A stretch of 64,000 nt of DNA from Ptychodera flava (Eukaryota > Hemichordata > Enteropneusta > Ptychoderidae), in the NCBI RefSeq assembly GCF_041260155.1, contig NC_091946.1:16828853-16892852 (forward strand). The letters run 5' to 3'. The position numbers were made by a program, and so were the translations under genes. Under the pieces are notes generated by a model, which made no database searches, was not told the origin of the DNA, and saw only the letters and a list, made by a program, of their open reading frames with translations. Positions 54,328-64,000 of the stretch are shown here, in pieces (the first letter of the stretch is position 1; each line of letters begins with the position of its first letter).

Positions 54328-57300
54328 GTAGGGCATTCGTCAAGCGTTCTGATCTGGAAGGTTTGGTGCGAATTGGCTTTGTCACACTGTACTCCTACCT
54401 CCGGGATCAACACTATTGCGTCAATCTTTGAAACTTATGTCCGAATATGCAACATCAGCCGCTTTCATTAAATGTCCGTGTAAATTACCAATTTGGCAGA
54501 CTAAAAAAACAAGTACTTTGGTGTTTTACCTGAACGCAAGTTGAAAACAGAGTTCAATAACACAGCTAATACCCACCACAAGGTACAAACCGGTACGCGA
54601 TAACGCTGTCATGATTTCCATGATTTACAACGGCTATCAACAGAACTTTCCTTGACAAAATATTTGCTTTTACCTCTATAAAGCACTTACTTGTACTTTG
54701 CCGAACTTTTACCGCGTTGTTTTATGGTCTCTTATCACCTTCGAGTTTCTGGATAGCTAATTTTACTTCGGTATTTATGACATCTTTTTACAGGAAGATG
54801 ATGTTATCAAAGCAACGCTCAGAGAAGCCGATGAATCGATCAGCAACAAGTTGATGCAAGCAGTCAAGGCGGAAAATATCCGAGCTAATCTCGAGTGAGT
54901 AACCAGATGTGAACTGAATGAGCCCACGTGGTTTACAACAGGTTCATTAATAGTAGTACGCTTCACAGATCGATCAGATATCTGATATATCATTATATAT
55001 AGCAGATTTCATCAACTTTCGAACAGTACTCTCGAAGTTAAATCACTAATTACAAAACTTTATTTAATATACAAATGAGCTGTTTATTAACTTGACACAG
55101 CTCAATACTTCACGGGACAATTACATATCTACAGATCAACACCTATAGCACATTTCATCAAATTTAATGCTGTAATTTCGGAGTAATATCACTTTACAAA
55201 GGTCATTTATTATGCAAATGAACCATTACTTAAATTGAAACTGCTCAGTGCTTAACGCGACAATTAGATATTTATCAGGTCAATATGTAGGTTTCACCGT
55301 ATTTGGTGTCCTAATGTCAGAGTTACATCACTAATAACAAAGTTCATTGACTATGCAAATGAACCTTTAATTAACTTCACAGGACTAAATGCTTCACAAC
55401 ACAGTCAGAAATCTGTCTGATCAGTATCTGGAGCAAATTTCATCGAATTTGGTGTAGTTATTTCGAAGTTATATGACTAATTACAAATTTTCATTGAATA
55501 TGCAAATGAGCTATTTATTGACTTGACACTGCTCAGTGCTTCGCGCGGCAATTAGACATTTATCAGATCAATATCTGTAGCAGGTTTGACCAAATTTCGT
55601 GGCACAATTTGAGAGTTATATCACTTTTTACAAAGTTCATTGAATATGCAAATGAACCCTCAATTAACTTCACACTACTAACTGCTTCTCAACACAGTCT
55701 GATATGTGTCGGATCAGTATCTGCAGCAGGTTTCATCAAAGTTTGTGCAGTTAGTGTGGAGTTATATGACTAATTACAAAATTTCGTTAAATGTGCAAAT
55801 GAGATATTTAATAACTTGACACTGTCCAATTAGATATCTATCAGATCATAAAGTTTGGTTACGAATTTCGGAGTTATATAACTAATTACAAAAGTTCATG
55901 AAATATGCAAATGAGCAGATCATTGACACGACACACAGAGCATTATCATAATGTTTTGAGGTTGTCATCTGTGAAAAATTTATGAAATTTTGTGCAGTAT
56001 TTCTTGATATATGTCGACACTGTCATTACTGTCTCCATAGGAAAACATTGTATGAAAAAAAATATTTCATATCTTCATTAATATGCTAGCCACACTAACC
56101 AAAATCTAATCAGTGCTTGCCAATAGCATATGGTACCTGTCTACCAAATCTGATGTGAATTCGTTCTGGCGTTTTTGAGATATCGTGTAAACAGACAGAC
56201 AGACAAACAGACTCACAGACACGCACAAACACACACAGACACACACACGGACAGACAGACAGACATCGCTATGATATTAGCTAATATAGGTTGCAACAGA
56301 CGATGACAAGCTAACCAGAAATATACTGCCAATAGTTTGTACCAATAAATGCAGCCCTTATGGCACTATTTACGACAGTCCCCTGTTCTCATTGGAGACA
56401 TTTTAGATCTTGCACCCTTTCACCTTTCATCTGGATTGATATGTTTACAGATTTAACAAATTTACAAGCTGACAAGCGCTTAAGTTTACTTTGTATTGAT
56501 GCGCTTAAGTTTACTTTGTATTGATAAGCTTCAAAGCAATAACACTTGGGTTTCTTCGTCGTCATAGCAACCAGAAGCCCACGATTAGAGTTACAATATT
56601 TGTTGAATATTCATCACAAAATATTATTTAACAAGTTATCAATTTTAGTTACAAATATTGCTATATTTTCTTCATACTGAATCCATGAGGCGAAGCCCGT
56701 TAACTGGATATTTCAATATCGAAAACGATAAATGAAGTTCATCTCAATTTGCTGTAAATTTAAACAAAAGAAACCGATGTTTTAAAAGGTATGATAGCTG
56801 TCACTTTTATCGTATGTATTCATTGAGTTCAGTTTTTATATCTGCAACAAAGACAGTGTACTGTTTTACCTGTATACCTTACGAAAATCAACTTGTTTTG
56901 CGAGGCTGCTAGGCTACGTGTAGTATAAAAAGTTAAAAACTTTATTCTCAACGACTTAATTTTGATGAATTTCATAGCATGAGAAACAGACAGACAGACA
57001 GCCAGAGAGACTTAGAGATAGAAACAGAGAGAAGGAGAAGAGATAGACAGAGACAGAGAGAGGACCTACTTTTAAAAGTTTGCTCGCGATCTAAATGCAT
57101 TATTATGTTGCTGTATGTCCGGATGAAAATCCTTGGAAATATTGAAACCTCCAAACTGATTAGTTTACCGCTCCAGAATCTATATTTTTATATTTTAGCA
57201 TGAACAGACGGAAATTAAATGAGTGCATGCGATAGAATAATATTTGCAAAACTAATGAAATGCCTTGTCAGCTTTACTTAACAAGAGTACGCACTGAGCT

Positions 57301-58430
57301 CCAATTTAGCATTCCCCTCTCTCGCCGCCTACGAATACCTGGGTCTCTCGGTGAAAATTAAAGTTTATGAATATGTCTGACAGTGTGCCATGGACCCTGA
57401 CACGGTGTGACATAAAACTTTCTTCAGAATGTGATTTATGTCACTCCTTAATCCTTTCAAGGCCATTCAAAACATATTTTTCTTGCAAAAAGGTCTAGAC
57501 ATATTTCTTTTTATCGAAGAATTGGCGTGGCTGGATTTCTCTGAAAATCGGTCAAATGTATCTTTACAATTTTTGCCGCTGTCTTATACTTCTGTTTTAC
57601 TGGATTCACTATCGACATCCACTTTTGCCTTACATTTTGGCTTTCAATTTCGGTATCCTAGCAACGGGAATTCTTAGAGAGTGTCATAAGCATGTGTACA
57701 TAGTGGGTTCGTGTCGCCGACACTTGCTCTATTGCCAGCTTACCACTTGTCACAGCCAAGTAATCGTAACTTTTGATTCAAATATTTCCATCATTATTTT
57801 GCTCCTGAAAACATGTACATTTCCTGCTCCGTTTTTGAAAAGTATTTCGAAATGCAGTCTTGCAAACACGACACATTGTTTTAAATTTGCAATCATGAGA
57901 GACTCTACAGTCTCTGACGCAGTGCAATTTTTGACAAACGAATGTCACCCCTGGCTAACTCCCCGTATGTTCCTATTCAAATCAATGCACTGATTTGCAC
58001 TCACATCGGAGACATGTAATGAAGGGTATCGTCTCCTCTCACTACTGTGACAAAATTTAGAAATAATTATGGGCATTATGCACATACAGATAGTGTTAAC
58101 AAGCTGAACGCTACGCTTTTGAAAATTATCTTTTGGGCACGACAAGTCATTTAAAATTTGAAAGGCAAGAACTTGATGACGTCGACGCCCTTCTACATAT
58201 TTTGTTTGCGTGAAATATGTGGTTCCTGTATTATCCATATCAAAAGGGTCTGTCGCTCAAATACAAGGGATGTAGTGCGCTTATCATCGACTTTGCGGTA
58301 ATACTTCACATGTGCCAAACTACAGTCGCTCTGGTAAAGATTTGGATTTTTCCGTCGGTCATAATTGCGTAGCCATATTGAAGTATGGGAGCTACCGTAT
58401 GTTGTGAGTTCTCTGTCGACCTACTTTGTA

Positions 58431-58481
<51 letters not shown>

Positions 58482-61400
58482 CCAAGTGGTTTTCCACTCT
58501 CTCCTCATCCCACAAGGAAATTATTGGCTGACCGGATCTGCTCGTCAGTCGCCCACTAAGGAATCACTTTTCAACACGGCAGTTGTTTAAAGTCGATGCA
58601 ATAGATACCGACCTTCCTTATCAGCATGCATATTACCTGCATGCAAAGTAAGTGTACAAATGTTATACTTTAATTTAGTTGGGCGGCCATTCAAAAACAT
58701 AAAGCGGCGCTGATACTGAAAAGTACACCATAAAGCTTGTTATTCATGATAAGATGGCAGATACATATATTATAGTGATATACGGTCTGCAGTTTGCTTT
58801 TTTATTGGCTCCATCTCTCACCGATATCTAGTGATAAGTATCTTATTAATAACCGAAACGCGGTTACACAATTTAATCTTTAAAAAATAGATAATTGAAC
58901 TGTACCATCCCGTGCTGGTTGTATGACCGGTCAGAAAGACTATGAAGATATAAAAAAAATCAGGTCAACAGATCGTCTCCTCTCACTACTGTGACAATCC
59001 AATCAATAGAGTGTGGAGTTTGCAGCTTACGTGCTCCACTTAGTAAGAGGCAAGTGTTATATATTTTTGCCTGAACACATGGGTTTTATGTCCGAGAGCT
59101 GGTGACAATTTGCCCGACGCCAGGAGGGCAAATTGTCTCCTGCTGCGAGGTCATATAAACCATGTACTCAGGCAATAATATTTTTATTACATGCCTCGTC
59201 ACAGTTAACAATATATGACATTTAGTTACATGCAGGGCATTCTCAAACAATTTTACCGTTATCGACCAGCATCAAACACATTTTAACGAAAGTCAAAGTA
59301 GCAGCGCATGGACATTTTCCATCTAGCGTTAAGCGTCTACTTTGACGTCGAAAATGTCTAAGGGTTTCACCGGACCGGGTAACTATGGAAACCGGTCCGT
59401 ACTTCGTTCACAAGGCCCGCCAACTCCCCGGATGTTCCTATTCAAATCAATGCACTGATTTGCACTCACATCAAGGCATGTTGTCAAGGGTATAATTAAA
59501 ATTTTTATCAACACGCACTCACGCAAAACCGTTAATGAAATGGCGTTTTTCATAATGATCGTTAATGTGATAAAAAATTAGGTGCAATGGGAGGTCTTGT
59601 AGGAATGACAACATCCGCAGTATGGGGCGACCGGGACCAAAAATCATATTTGCTCTGAGTGAAAGGTCACAGCTACTCCCCGTTGAACATAAATGGGTTA
59701 TCAGACGTAGACCCATTTCGGAGAAAATAGTGTATTAATCATATCAAGAAAGTAATAAAATGAAAAATGTGATGCGGTTTTTAACATAAGATAACGCCTG
59801 CAATCTTGTTTGACACCCGTGCGGGACAGATACGTCTGATCTAGATTCCCACCTCAACTGTTTCGAGTTGAACTATGGAGAGTAGTCGGATGGAGGCTTG
59901 TTTCTCAAGTCACAGCTTGACTTTATTGCAGAAAGAAAAGTTCGCCAATCTTCAAAGGGTGAAAACCCAAACGAGAAAGTCAAAGTCTATATGCAGGGCT
60001 AAAATTATAAACTTAACTCTCGTCTCTTCGTTTTATTGAGTAATGCTGTAAATGTTTCGCGTTGGGCATTTGATGATGCAAGACCATGTCAACATTGTAT
60101 CAGTAATACAAAGCGTAATGAAGTGTACAGACAGGGCGTAACCAGAATAAAAGGACTCGGAGGTTATCCGATGATGGGCGGTCAGGCCTTAGCCCTGAAG
60201 TACCATGAGACGCTTGGCATGTGTGTCGGATCCGATGTTAGCAAGTGATACAATACACTCGTTTTATACCCAGTTTTTACAACAGGTGTATAAATCATGA
60301 ACCGTTCACCTCAATCGGCTCTACTAAGACTGGCGATGCTGTCACGACCCCTTCTATATCATGAATTTGAACGGGCCTTGATGAATAATTCGGCCACACT
60401 GGATTGTCAGAGATACGGACATTCCTGTACAAACATGTATCCAATGTACTTGCCCATGGGCTTCTCTTTTTGTGTCACAGATGCATCAATACAATCAACA
60501 CAGCGGATATCCATCTCAAATCCGAAACCCAATAAAAAGTTGTCTACACAACAAAATTAATCTTAGTTGTCTTGATTAAAAATCAATCATTAAAAGATCT
60601 ACGCAAAATGCAGACGACACAGTCGGTCGTTAAGCATAATTTATGATGGAATTATTGCGGTCAATATAATCCTGACGACGCTTTTTTTTTCAAAATTCTC
60701 AGGTATCTGACTGAGGAACCGCATTTGGCGGGTACTCCTGCCGATAAGAGGCAAGCAGATTACATAGTGAAGCTGTGGTTAGAACAAGGACTGGACCACG
60801 CCGAGGCTGTGCCATATAACGTTCTTCTTTCTTACCCTTCCTCGGAAGAAGGGAAGGGAAACAAAGTAAGATCCCAACTTCAGATGACATCGCAGCCAGG
60901 AAAAACACGTATCGTCAATCAACGTTTATGTTGAAGACAAATACTTTTGTATGAACAAATGTTCAAAGTTTCCGAGTCGTCAAAATAGAAAGTCATAAGG
61001 CTGGTAATTTACTATGCCCATCATCAGGTTCAACTTAAGAGAGACACGACTCAGCAAGTTTGTGCTTCACAAATAATTTTACCAATTATGCCGATAATTT
61101 TACACGGCAGATGGTGTTACCTTAACATACCCAGTCATTTATAATCGTGCCCGTAAGATTTATAGCAGAAATTGCCATGAAAGTTGAATTCCCATTTTTA
61201 TGACTTTTACTAAGGTCAATACAGATAAGGGCCTTAACCTCATCTAAACTGCTGGCACGAAGCGGGACAACCATTTCATACTTCGATCGACGAAAGAAAA
61301 CTTTGCAGGACAAAATGAATGAGGAGGAGGGGGGGACATTATTGTTATCATTTTGTAGTTTTGGCAATAAAAGTGAATTTATAGATGTGGAAAACATCTG

Positions 61401-63280
61401 GAGACACAATAGTACAATACTAGACAATTGGATACATATCAGGAATAATATTGGGGATGACGTCACAAAATTAACTGTGTATTGACAAAACTGTGATATA
61501 GTAAACAATATCACATTCGAAAGACTTTCTTCTCATCCCGGCTTCTTGTATCAGAAATTTGAATGTGCCGGAAGACTCCCGGGAGCGTTTATTTCTTTCT
61601 CTTTTTTTTTGCTATTTGGAGCGCTGCCCAACTTTTCATTTTAAAATTTCCTAGTCTCTTGTTTGTCAGGAAAAACGGCCGACTATTGAAATTTAGGTCA
61701 CAATAATGGGATCCTAAGTCAGGAAACTTTTATGTGTGTTTCATACCGTGATGCTGAATCTACCCAAAATCAAATGTGACGTCATTACAAGTTAACTTGA
61801 ATCATTAAGATAAGATAAGTTACTGCCAATGGGAGAAATGTATCGGATTGAAATGAACTAGGCAGGAAAAATTAACCCGCAAACTTTCAGGCAATAAGGA
61901 ATAATATTCGGCCATTGAAAACCTTTGGAAAAGTACGAATGGCTATTAATTTTCCACATTGTAAATTTAGGAGAAGAACATCATGAAAGGAACTTTACTA
62001 AACACATAAGTGTCTATAATATTGGGTGGAATTATCGCATAAACATATAATATCTAATAGTGTTTATGGGGGTAGCATTAGGTTGAATCAAAGTGTCAAC
62101 AATTTCTTGAACAACATGACCTGAATTCCTTTAAGTAATTTACAATTTGATAAACATCTTAGTTTATTATAGCCTCTGTGGTTGGCAAATGCTGTTTATC
62201 GGCTTCAAATAACAGTTCCATCCAGACTTTCGTCAAGTGCGGGCGCTCTTCCATGCTAGCTTTTCACTGCATGCATCGTTGTGAAACTTCGTTTTGATCG
62301 GTTCCGATAATCTACAATTTTCTTGCCCTAGGTTGAGATCTTGAACAAGAAAACGGGCGCCAATGTCTTCACGTCAAAACCCCGAGAGGAAATTCTTGAT
62401 GAGTCCCAGGACCACCCGGATGTTCTACCGCCATACAGTGCCTATTCAGCGGCTGGAGAAGTCGAAGTGAGTCAGCCCAGAAACGTAGAGAAAAACATTT
62501 CTTTTCAATTTCGCGCACATCAATTCAATAAGAGAAAAACATTTGTTTTCAGTGGAGGTGGAGGATTTTGCGAAAAAATTCGACAAGTTTAGAAAAAAAT
62601 TATTTGATCCTGTAATGGTTTCTCGTTATAAGCTCTCCCATTCGCAACTGAATCATACAACGCTATCTTTACATAATACAAGTGTTTTGAAATAATTCTC
62701 TGAGACATAAGCTGATTATTGTCAACTTTTAAAGGACTTATAGCATGCCTCGATGTGCGTGCCAATCAGTGCATTGATTTGAATAGGAATATCCGGGGAG
62801 TTAGTGGGCCGTGTGAACGATGTACTGACTGGTTTCCATAGTTACCCGGTCGGGCGGAGCTCTTCGACGTCTTCGACGTCAATGCAGGCGCTAAATGCCA
62901 GATGATAATTATCCATGCGCGCACTGCTATTTTGAGTTTCGTTAAAATCTGTTTGTTGCTGGTCGATAATGATGAAATTGTTTGAAAATGCCTTGCGTGT
63001 CACTTAATGTCATATAGCGTTAACTATAAAAAGGCATGTAATAAAAATATTATTGCCTTAGTACATTGGTTTATGTGCCCTAACAGCAGGAGATAATTTA
63101 CCCTTCTGCCGTCGGGCTAATTGTCACCTGCTCTTAGGCACATAAACCCATGTATTTGGGCAATAATATATAATATGCCACTGTGAATATATATGTAAAT
63201 TTACAAACTAGAGCTGAACAGAACTGAATAATTCTGAAACACAACGTAAAATAAGAAAAAAAGGTATTATTTATCTATTT

Positions 63281-63312
<32 letters not shown>

Positions 63313-63698
63313 TCTGTCTATCTATCTTCTATTTATTTATTTATTTGTCTGTCTATCTGTCTATTCATTCATTCATTCATTCCTTTCATTCATCTATCTA
63401 CTTATTTATATATTGATTTATTTGTTGACTTCAAATCTGACTTTGCGACTCCAATTTGCTGCACTGAGACTGAGTGCCCTACAATTATTTATCTTCAATT
63501 GAGATAGAAACGTACGTTGTCTTTACGTCCGTACTATCGGATGCCCTCAATTTTGAATATCCTCTTTTACAGGGCAAAATCGTTTACGCCAATTATGCCA
63601 GAGTAGAAGATTTCTTTTACCTGCAGCGAGATTTGGGCATTGATCTGAACGGTACGATCATCATCGCAAGATATGGAAAGATATTTCGCGGAGATAAG
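54190..63698 (+). CDS. Glutamate carboxypeptidase II / NAALADase-family peptidase 2, exons 1-5 (partial)
   Basis: Tandem, same-strand paralogue 5.3 kb after gene 1; it runs off the right edge. Exons: 54190-54327, 54794-54894, 60703-60865, 62332-62466, 63573-63698. Lengths are 138, 101, 163, 135 and 126, equal to gene 1 except two extra codons in exon 3 (SSEEGKG), and the phases are identical. Encoded so far: cytosolic tail METSKDINRARKVVANWR, an anchor helix at about 20-43, the stalk, [35 protein letters not shown] and [20 protein letters not shown], then IIIARYGKIFRGDK with R210 (numbered as gene 1) conserved. The catalytic exons lie outside the window, so activity and specificity cannot be judged. 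No lesion is seen in the visible exons. Gene order and exon structure point to tandem duplication of a whole gene. Confidence 0.93.
54794..54894 (+). CDS. Peptidase gene 2, exon 2
   Basis: 101 nt, phase 2 out. Stalk [20 protein letters not shown], closely similar to gene 1. Confidence 0.92.
55020..55930. repeat. Tandem array, about 145-bp period, with octamer motifs (intron 2 of gene 2)
   Basis: Six to seven diverged units share AACTTxACACTxCTxAxTGCTTC, ATCTGATCAGTATCTG-like and TTCATTGAATATGCAAATGA-like segments. Exact ATGCAAAT octamers fall at 55212, 55353, 55500, 55646 and 55905, with variants at about 55072 and 55793. Spacing is about 141, 147 and 146 bp, and a shorter last unit. Confidence 0.8.
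56187..56265. repeat. (CAGA)n/(CACA)n microsatellite
   Basis: Degenerate tetranucleotide run following the tandem array; it may be the tail of the same element, which seems to end near GATATTAGCTAATATAGG. Confidence 0.8.
58434..58480. repeat. (GA)n microsatellite
   Basis: Pure GA run of about 46 bp in intron 2 of gene 2. Confidence 0.95.
59060..59481 (+). mobile_element. Hairpin-headed MITE, copy in intron 2 of gene 2
   Basis: A hairpin with GACAATTTGCCCGACG...GGAGGGCAAATTGTC is followed by TTTTATTACATGCCTCGT and about 290 bp that end GCACTCACATCAAGGCATGT. ACATGCCTCG and AGGCATGT are inverted ends of the second part. A fragment of its 3' end also sits at about 57957-58020. Confidence 0.7.
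60036..60560 (+). other. Intronic open frames of unknown meaning
   Basis: Two neighbouring open frames (about 60042-60248 and 60297-60560) have moderately natural composition (e.g. RPCQHCISNTKRNEVYRQG) but no family I recognise and no splice support. They lie inside intron 2 of gene 2. Probably not coding. Confidence 0.15.
60703..60865 (+). CDS. Peptidase gene 2, exon 3
   Basis: 163 nt, phase 2 in, phase 0 out. Encodes [20 protein letters not shown]. Two codons longer than gene 1 near its end (SYPSSEEGKGNK). Confidence 0.93.
62332..62466 (+). CDS. Peptidase gene 2, exon 4
   Basis: 135 nt, phase 0. Encodes VEILNKKTGANVFTS...[16 protein letters not shown]. Confidence 0.93.
62744..63175 (-). 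mobile_element. Hairpin-headed MITE, inverted copy in intron 4 of gene 2
   Basis: Reverse-complement partner of 59060-59481 along most of its length (CAATGCACTGATT, CCGGGTAACTATGGAAACC, TTATCGACCAGCA and the hairpin head are shared). Confidence 0.7.
63266..63420. repeat. (TTTA)n with ATCT and ATTC variants
   Basis: Tetranucleotide run of TTTA, then CTAT, CATT and related units. Confidence 0.9.
63573..63698 (+). CDS. Peptidase gene 2, exon 5
   Basis: 126 nt, phase 0. Encodes [20 protein letters not shown] and IIIARYGKIFRGDK. Followed by donor GTATTA. The next exon is outside the window. Confidence 0.94.
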
Positions 63699-63871
63699 GT
63701 ATTACATTCGATAATTAAACGACTCTCATACACGCTAGATTGTTATATGTCGCACTACGTACAGAATAGTACATGAATTTGTGTATTCGATGGAGTGATT
63801 CATTAAAAAGTACAAATTCTTTTGTGGTGTCTGTTGTTGGCAAGTGACAAAGTATATAAACATGCACAAAT

Positions 63872-64000
63872 GTATGTATGTATGTATGTATGTATGTATG
63901 TATGTATGTATGTATGTATGTATGTATGTATGTATGTATGTATGTACGTACGTACGTACCTACGTACCTACGTACCTACGTACGTGTGTGTGTGTGTGTG
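63872..64000. repeat. (TATG)n then (TACG)n/(GT)n microsatellite at window end
   Basis: Compound run that passes from TATG units to CGTAC units to GT, and continues past the edge. Confidence 0.95.

Noticed and set aside
63872-64000. Possible CRISPR-like or telomeric array at the window edge
   Set aside because: It is a simple TATG/TACG/GT microsatellite with no spacers.

Overview
The window is eukaryotic and animal-like. Genes are split into many small exons with GT-AG introns, intergenic DNA is AT-rich, and short inverted-repeat elements and microsatellites are dense. The protein families present, and fossils such as a DUF3504/Crypton-type tyrosine recombinase, suggest a marine invertebrate deuterostome (hemichordate or cephalochordate). 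That assignment is inference; no marker settles it. Layout: (1) 0.5-7.1 kb holds two broken intronless heparan-sulfate 3-O-sulfotransferase-like copies, with a decayed tyrosine-recombinase gene between them on the minus strand. (2) 7.3-20 kb is crowded with inverted-repeat elements. It also holds a low-confidence minus-strand gene with matching exon phases and a Cys2-Cys-His-like C-terminus, a lone exon resembling RNA polymerase I subunit RPA43, and a tRNA-like sequence. (3) 22.0-22.7 kb is a well preserved 640-bp foldback element with a 7-bp target-site duplication. (4) 24.2-26.2 kb is a third broken sulfotransferase copy; it shares its flanks with the first, so the two form a 2-kb dispersed duplication. 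(5) 27.6-48.8 kb is a complete 19-exon gene for a glutamate carboxypeptidase II (FOLH1/NAALADase) family protein of 757 residues. (6) 49-54 kb is a gene-poor spacer with a tRNA-derived SINE, AT microsatellites and a LINE reverse-transcriptase fragment. (7) 54.2 kb to the end holds exons 1-5 of a second, tandem, same-strand paralogue that runs off the window. The complete gene encodes a type II membrane ectopeptidase. An N-terminal anchor is followed by protease-associated, M28 peptidase and dimerisation regions. The five zinc ligands and the catalytic glutamate are all present. By alignment from memory with human GCPII, several residues that grip glutamate or acidic side chains have changed, so the substrate is probably not the classical N-acetyl-aspartyl-glutamate. 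The introns carry three relics of the gene's own exons, each one exon or less downstream of its source, and an insertion-like element that begins at one splice donor. The most useful leads are the substrate-pocket changes, the exon relics, the MITE at a splice site, the inverted repeats around exons 3-4 of the second paralogue, the octamer-bearing tandem array, the foldback element and the minus-strand gene model. I did not see a clearly new multi-gene system.
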